Under the pieces are notes generated by a model. That model had not been told where the DNA came from. It searched no databases and saw only the letters and a program-made list of their open reading frames with translations. A stretch of 64,000 nucleotides of DNA from Gelatoporia subvermispora B. Its lineage: Eukaryota > Basidiomycota > Agaricomycetes > Polyporales > Gelatoporiaceae. The stretch lies in contig KB445819.1 in NCBI GenBank assembly GCA_000320605.2, forward strand, positions 186,001 through 250,000. The letters are read 5' to 3'. Of the stretch, positions 59,332-64,000 are shown one piece after another. Numbering within the stretch: position 1 is the first letter of the stretch; each line of letters opens with the position of its first letter. Position numbers and translations under genes: made by a program.

Positions 59332-59559
59332 ATTGCCTGAGGAACTTAACATGAAGCTTTTTGAAGTCTCGCAGTCGATCACCGAGGTACCTTTATGATC
59401 AAATGTAGCAAATATATTCGGCATTCATCTATTATCCTCTTCGGAAATGCTCCAAGGATAGTCATGTTTCCATAGACCGATGCCTTGTAGTCTACTGTGA
59501 TGGGCTAGGCTGCAACACATCTGGCGCACATATCAATCCATTCTACAAAGAGGCTTTCT

Positions 59560-60480
59560 CTATCTTTTCTGCCCCGCTCCCCGTACTATCCTCGCGCTCG
59601 ACACTCCGTTGATGTTCGACCTAGGTCGACTAGACCAGTGGACTCCACCGTACACCGGAAAGTGGTAGCACACCAGACACATTGCGATCCAGCCACTGAG
59701 GACAACCGCGGTGTAATTCATATTGGATACGGTCGAGTCCGGCGTACTCGGAAATGCGAACACAACAATCGCGAATGACATCCACGCCACCGCAATGACA
59801 GCGACAGGTCTCCCCTGCACCCGCAAATCAGTTAGTACCAGAAGCATATACAAATCCAGAGCACACTACGCACCCACCGCACAAGCGAAAACGCGCCCGG
59901 GACCCATTCCTTGCCTTCTAATGATCGGCTCGTCACAGGGATAAACCAGGACATGTACAGCCCTGCGATACTAAGAGAAGATCGCAGACGACGCGGTGGG
60001 GCCCTCGAGCGCGAGGAGCCCGAGTAGGAGTGCGGTGCCGGCGCAAGCCCATGCGCCACGCATGGGCGTGCGTGTGCGCGAGTGCAGCTTGTAGCGCACA
60101 GATGAGAAAGGGGGCACGCCATCGCGCGAGAATGTGAAGACGAGCCGGGGCGAAACGATGAGCTGGATAGCCGAGATCGGCCTGAGACGAATAGGTGGAG
60201 TGTGGTTATGCACAATGCTGGCGCCGTTGAAAAACCTATACGGACGTCAGACTCGGATCAACGCAGGGAATTCGCAAACAGCTCACTGAGTCGATATCGC
60301 AAATGACAAGAACACGAGTACTCCTCGCTGGCCAAAGCTAGTTAGGAACACCAGGGGAATGTTGGATTAACCGTGATCTACTGCAAGATCGAGTGAACGA
60401 TACACCCACTGTTGCCACAGGTTGACCGATAGGGTTGCTCACAATGCCGGCGATGTCTGTTCCCATGCAGAATGCGAGCG
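59560..60480 (-). pseudogene. Amino-acid/GABA permease pseudogene, C-terminal half
   Basis: Fungal APC-family transporter fragment. From 60480 the minus strand reads MNMALAFCMGTDIAGIVSNP, then IGQPVAT. Next come VFTFSRDGVPPFSSVRYKLH, then ALLLGLLALEGPTASSAIFS, then LSIAGLYMSWFIPVTSR. After an intron it reads WGRPVAVIAVAWMSFAIVVF, then PVYGGVHW, ending RIVRGAGQKR at 59560. These blocks are well conserved, but the N-terminal half (at least five helices) is missing; in its place, directly upstream, is the 5' end of a zinc-finger-family copy. The exon near 60.3-60.4 kb is degraded. An expressed truncated product cannot be excluded. Confidence 0.75.
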
Positions 60481-60499
60481 CCATATTCATGCCTCGGTC

Positions 60500-61150
60500 T
60501 CAGCCTCCTCCTCGGCATGTTGATGCGCCTTGTGTGCGTGCGCGCACCGGGCCTGCGTCGCCGTGCCGGAACTCCATACACGGGTACGCAGACTCCCCCG
60601 ACGTGGCATCGCGCGTGACGGTGCGCGCACGTCCTGTTACAGCACGAGGTCAGCTGGCAGCTGGGTGAACGAGCGGGAGAGAAAGAGGGCGCACCGGAGT
60701 AGATCTTGAGGCTGGGCCGGTGCTGCCGCGAGATGTGCGACCCGACGTTGCGCTTCGCCTTGGGGTCGCGCGCGCGGTACGTGTACGCGCAGCCCTCGTG
60801 CACGTACGGGCACGGCGCGAGGTTGGTCGTCATGTCGTGATCGGCTGCCGTGAGCTGATGCGTCCTTGGGTAGGTCCTTGAGCAGGTCGTGTGTCGTATG
60901 CTGCGCGGTGAGTGTATGATCATGGACGTCCGTCGAGCGTGTTAGTGAGGTGGTAGAGAGACCCGGGCGTGAAGCTGAGGATGGAAATGGGTGCGAAGGA
61001 CATGTCGCGAGACGCGCCTGCACACGGAGCTCGCGCGCCAAGTGTGCGGACACGGTAACGTGACCACGCACGCGTCGGTGGCAGACACGCCTCGCATGAC
61101 GCGTCTGCCCCATTTGAGGCCTTGCATTCAATGCCGGCATACCTCATAAT
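60500..61150 (-). pseudogene. Zinc-finger family copy 5, 5' fragment
   Basis: Start MTTNLAPCPYVHEGCAYTYR at 60833, then KRNVGSHISRQHRP, intron after YSG, then TVTRDATSGESAYPC, matching copy 4. Module 2 has lost its first Cys (YPCM for CPCG), and a 2-base deletion in the HAHKAH segment shifts the frame. Homology to copy 4 extends upstream to about 61.15 kb (shared CGGACACGGTAACGTGACC, the position of 41.85 kb), so promoter DNA was copied too. It ends abruptly near 60500, where permease sequence begins. Confidence 0.82.
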
Positions 61151-61159
61151 CTGCTTTTG

Positions 61160-63132
61160 TGCGCTCGGGTCAGATGATGAGAAACATCCCGCCAAGTCTC
61201 GAGTGGTCAGGGCGGCACGATGAATTCAGGACAGGACAGAAACGTCCCCCATGATATAACCAATTAAGAACGCACAATGAATCACACTGTCGAGGTCAAG
61301 GAGCCGCGTACCTCGACTTCTTTGTATTTTAATACACGTCTGCACCCTGACGGTCTCAGCATGTTCGATTTCAACTTGACTCGGAGTGCCTCTGCTTAGA
61401 AGCGAGCAAGGCACCACTTACGAATAGCGAAAGCGCCTGAATGATCCCGGCTCAAAGACCTTGGTCGAGCGTCATAGATCCCTCGTTATAGATCCGGCTT
61501 CTCTGTGTAACTATGTAACTAACTAAGCAACTCGGCAGCTGGCAGGATTTTTGGTCGCCATCGCAGGTATTAGAGGCGAGACGTGTGGCACGCAGAGCGT
61601 ACGTTCCGCAAAGCTGGGGAAAATGATGACACGACATAGAACCATCGCCAGTTTGACATCATGGTCGAGAACAATGTGCGTGAGGACAACGGTAGCCAGT
61701 CTTCAGAAGGGATAGCTCGGACATGAACCAGTATGGTTTGCTGCGTTCTACGGTGCGGTCAAGGTCTGATATGCTCGAAGCCGGTCATCCCATCGTCCGT
61801 GAGCTAGTGCAGACGACGGCATGAAAAACTGAGGTATTTCAGTGATGGTGGAATAATAGTATGACGATGCGCATATAGCGAAGCGCAGGAGCTCCTGAGA
61901 TGCGCTCGGGTCGACGATGAGCTCTCGGGCGAGTCAATGTCCCGGACTTATGGCGAGACTATAACGAGTCACTGGATGACTTCATCGTCGAAGTGATCTG
62001 TCGGACGCCCTCTGAGAATGATGAAAAATTATTTGTAGGTGCGGATAGGTCCGCGAAAGAATCTCGATGACACGTTCTGCTGTGACGCAAAGGGAGATGT
62101 CAAAAAAGTAACTCGAATGACGATGCCCACCAAGCTGGACAAGCCGAGTCACTCGAAAGTATCCAAGAGATCTAGCCTCTCTAGAGATATCACGTCTGTA
62201 TACGGCTCGTTATGAGGATCGAGTCCAGAAGTGATATGAACATAACGACTACTTCACTATCGGTGCCAGGAGCCGCGGCAAACTGTTCTCCAGTACCGCC
62301 ATGATCCGTCATGTGGAGACGGAGACGCGGGAGGATTGACAATGAATAAAGATATACCGGAATTAGTCTTGGCCACCAGAACTAGATCGGACGCAAACTG
62401 TTGAATGAGCTCGGGAGATGCACCGCAGTGACATGGGATCGGACCTTGACACATCCCTCATGCCCCTGAATCCTGGACTGCACCGTCGAGTAGGTCTGTC
62501 GGATACCATGCCATGGAGAAAGACAACAAGCCGTTTGATGCCCGGACATCTTCTGCGCTATATGCCACAGTCACGGTATCACGACTTGTCGCTCACTGGC
62601 GATGGGTAGAACATTATGGCCTTAGAGAAGACTCCGTACAGAGGGGCGCAGCCACACTCATTGATTGTTTGATTCTGTGAGTCGTCAGGTTCACCAAAAG
62701 CAGGAGAGGGATGAGAAAGGCTGGATCCAGCGGCAGAACAACTTGAGCTAAACGGTCAGAGGCCTCTCTGCTTGACGGTATAAGTCAAGCAATTCGACTG
62801 AATCTGATCTGCACGAGGTTCAATTACAACGTGTGAAGTGATTGGATATGTGTTGAAGATCGCAGGCAATCCAGAGAAGAACAGGAGACAATGGTGGTTG
62901 AGAGTCAAGACGAACCGCGCGTGTGTCGCGCGACAAGTCGCGTCTGACCACGTAGACGTGCCCTCACACGTTTCCTCCGCGCATGCTCGACGAGATGCCT
63001 CCTATCACCTCGTTTTCTTGAATTAAAAGTACATACCGCACTCGACTAGATAATTCACAAATACGTCTGGAAACTTGGCCATTGAGGACGCCAACTCTCA
63101 ACAGGTCACTGGTTCACTCGCGGGGCGTGAAG
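61160..63132. other. Intergenic region, right part duplicated at 51.6-53 kb
   Basis: No supported gene. From about 61.83 kb it pairs with the duplicate at 51.59 kb. Minus-strand frames near 62.26-62.6 kb look like remnants of an unrecognised gene. The last few hundred bases should contain the ALG7 promoter. Confidence 0.45.
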
Positions 63133-64000
63133 ATGGCGCCAACACTCCGCCCGCGACCTCTCCCTCGTGTGCTACTGTTTTCCTTACTCCCAGTCGCTAC
63201 GTGGCTCCTTATCCGACCACTACTCGACCCTGTTCCACTACCGGCTCTCTATGCATCGCTTGGTCTCTCGTTATTCGCTCTGCTTGGCACGCTCTATCTC
63301 GTCCCTGCGCTAGGACCCACGTTCATCCAAGCCGACCTGAAGGGGAGGGATTTGCTCAAGACATATAATGATCCTATGTGAGTCCAACCCTGGTGCGCGT
63401 GCTCTCGCAGGTCTAATTGATCCTCGGCAGTCCAGAGAGTCTGGGGCTCGTCTGCGCGTCGATCTATATCCTCTTGCTCATCCTTTTCATTCCGTTCGCC
63501 TTCTCCGACTCGTTTGTCACGCAGAAGGGGCGCACAGAGACCGCGCGACACGGTATAGTCATCCATGAGTTTCCCCACCACCAGGTGCGTCCGCTGGCTT
63601 CCAGCTCCTACGCCTCGCACTGACGCATCCGTCAGCTTTCCGTGTATCTCTCTTCTCTCCTCTCGCTGCTCATGGCAACAATGCTCGGCTTCCTGGACGA
63701 CGTCTTCGACATCCGCTGGCGGCACAAGCTCCCCATACCTATCATCGCATCCATCCCGCTCCTGATCGTTTACTACGCGGAGCGCGGCGCAACGGACGTT
63801 GTCGTGCCGCTCCCGCTGCGCTGGTTGCTCGGCTCGCTCCTCAACCTCGGGCCGCTATACTACGTCTACATGTCCTTACTGTCGACATTCTGCACGAACA
63901 GCATCAACATCCTCGCGGGGATCAACGGCTCCGAGACGAGCCAGGCGCTGATCATCGCGCTCTCGGTCATCGTGAATGACCTACTGTACCTCCCCTGGCC
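63133..64000 (+). CDS. ALG7: ALG7: UDP-GlcNAc:dolichyl-phosphate GlcNAc-1-phosphotransferase, partial
   Basis: Catalyses the first committed step of N-glycan precursor assembly in the ER membrane, the tunicamycin target. Exons 63133..63377, 63431..63584 and 63636..>64000 keep frame (introns GTGAGT and GTGCGT). The N-terminus has a membrane segment (VLLFSLLPVATWLLI), then LGLSLFALLGTLYLVP, DLKGRDLLK, GLVCASIYILLLILFIPF, the diagnostic GFLDDVFDIRWRHK (Asp-rich Mg-binding loop) and FCTNSINILAGINGSE. The gene is cut by the right window edge after NDLLYLPW. A broken 5' duplicate lies at 53.0-53.3 kb. Confidence 0.95.

Noticed and set aside
1..64000. CRISPR arrays, rRNA, obvious tRNA genes, bacterial operons
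   Set aside because: No regularly spaced direct repeats and no rRNA-like blocks were seen; the intron-rich structure is eukaryotic. I could not scan exhaustively for tRNAs by eye.

Overview
The window looks like nuclear DNA of a wood-inhabiting basidiomycete (Agaricomycetes, perhaps Polyporales; the order is a guess). Genes are split by many 50-80 nt GT-AG introns. The gene set fits this group: a MATH-BTB protein with an interrupted BTB fold, a tyrosinase, F-box-like proteins, a P450 and several DUF6533/DUF6534 membrane proteins. I rebuilt splice sites by hand from reading frame and splice consensus; there is no transcript evidence.

Layout. 1-7.7 kb holds the acidic tail of a gene cut by the left edge, a 12-exon MATH-BTB gene (435-3047, minus) and a SART3/Prp24-like U4/U6 snRNP recycling factor (3344-7687, minus). 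9.7-18.4 kb is transposon-rich: a Tc1/mariner element with a broken transposase, a 652-bp hAT-type MITE with a perfect 8-bp target duplication, and a 2.6-kb non-autonomous hAT nested inside another inverted-repeat element. A tyrosinase follows (18423-20462, minus), then an F-box gene (21462-23012, plus).

23.5-46 kb is the most unusual part. A gene family I do not recognise, with two atypical C2H2-like fingers, a CxxC/CxxC zinc ribbon and a C-terminal cysteine module, occurs as two intact genes (30315-32566 and 39250-41624) and at least three decayed copies. In three places it lies head-to-head with an F-box-like gene or its remnant, and upstream DNA is conserved between copies, so a divergent two-gene module appears to have been duplicated. 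One module was also duplicated in inverted orientation together with a neighbouring cytochrome P450 (26805-28552), whose copy at 29448-30181 is a pseudogene.

46-64 kb is a graveyard-and-survivor region. Two DUF6533 membrane protein genes look intact (49425-51176 and 56318-57957), with a third farther left (35311-37205) and two damaged copies. An MDR-type oxidoreductase (53805-55035) has a pseudogene at 58.5-59.3 kb. The 5' end of the zinc-finger family lies directly upstream of a decapitated amino-acid permease (59.6-61.15 kb). The start of ALG7 (63133 to the window end) has a broken duplicate of its 5' end at 53.0-53.3 kb. The housekeeping genes (Prp24-like, ALG7) flank a fast-evolving accessory segment.
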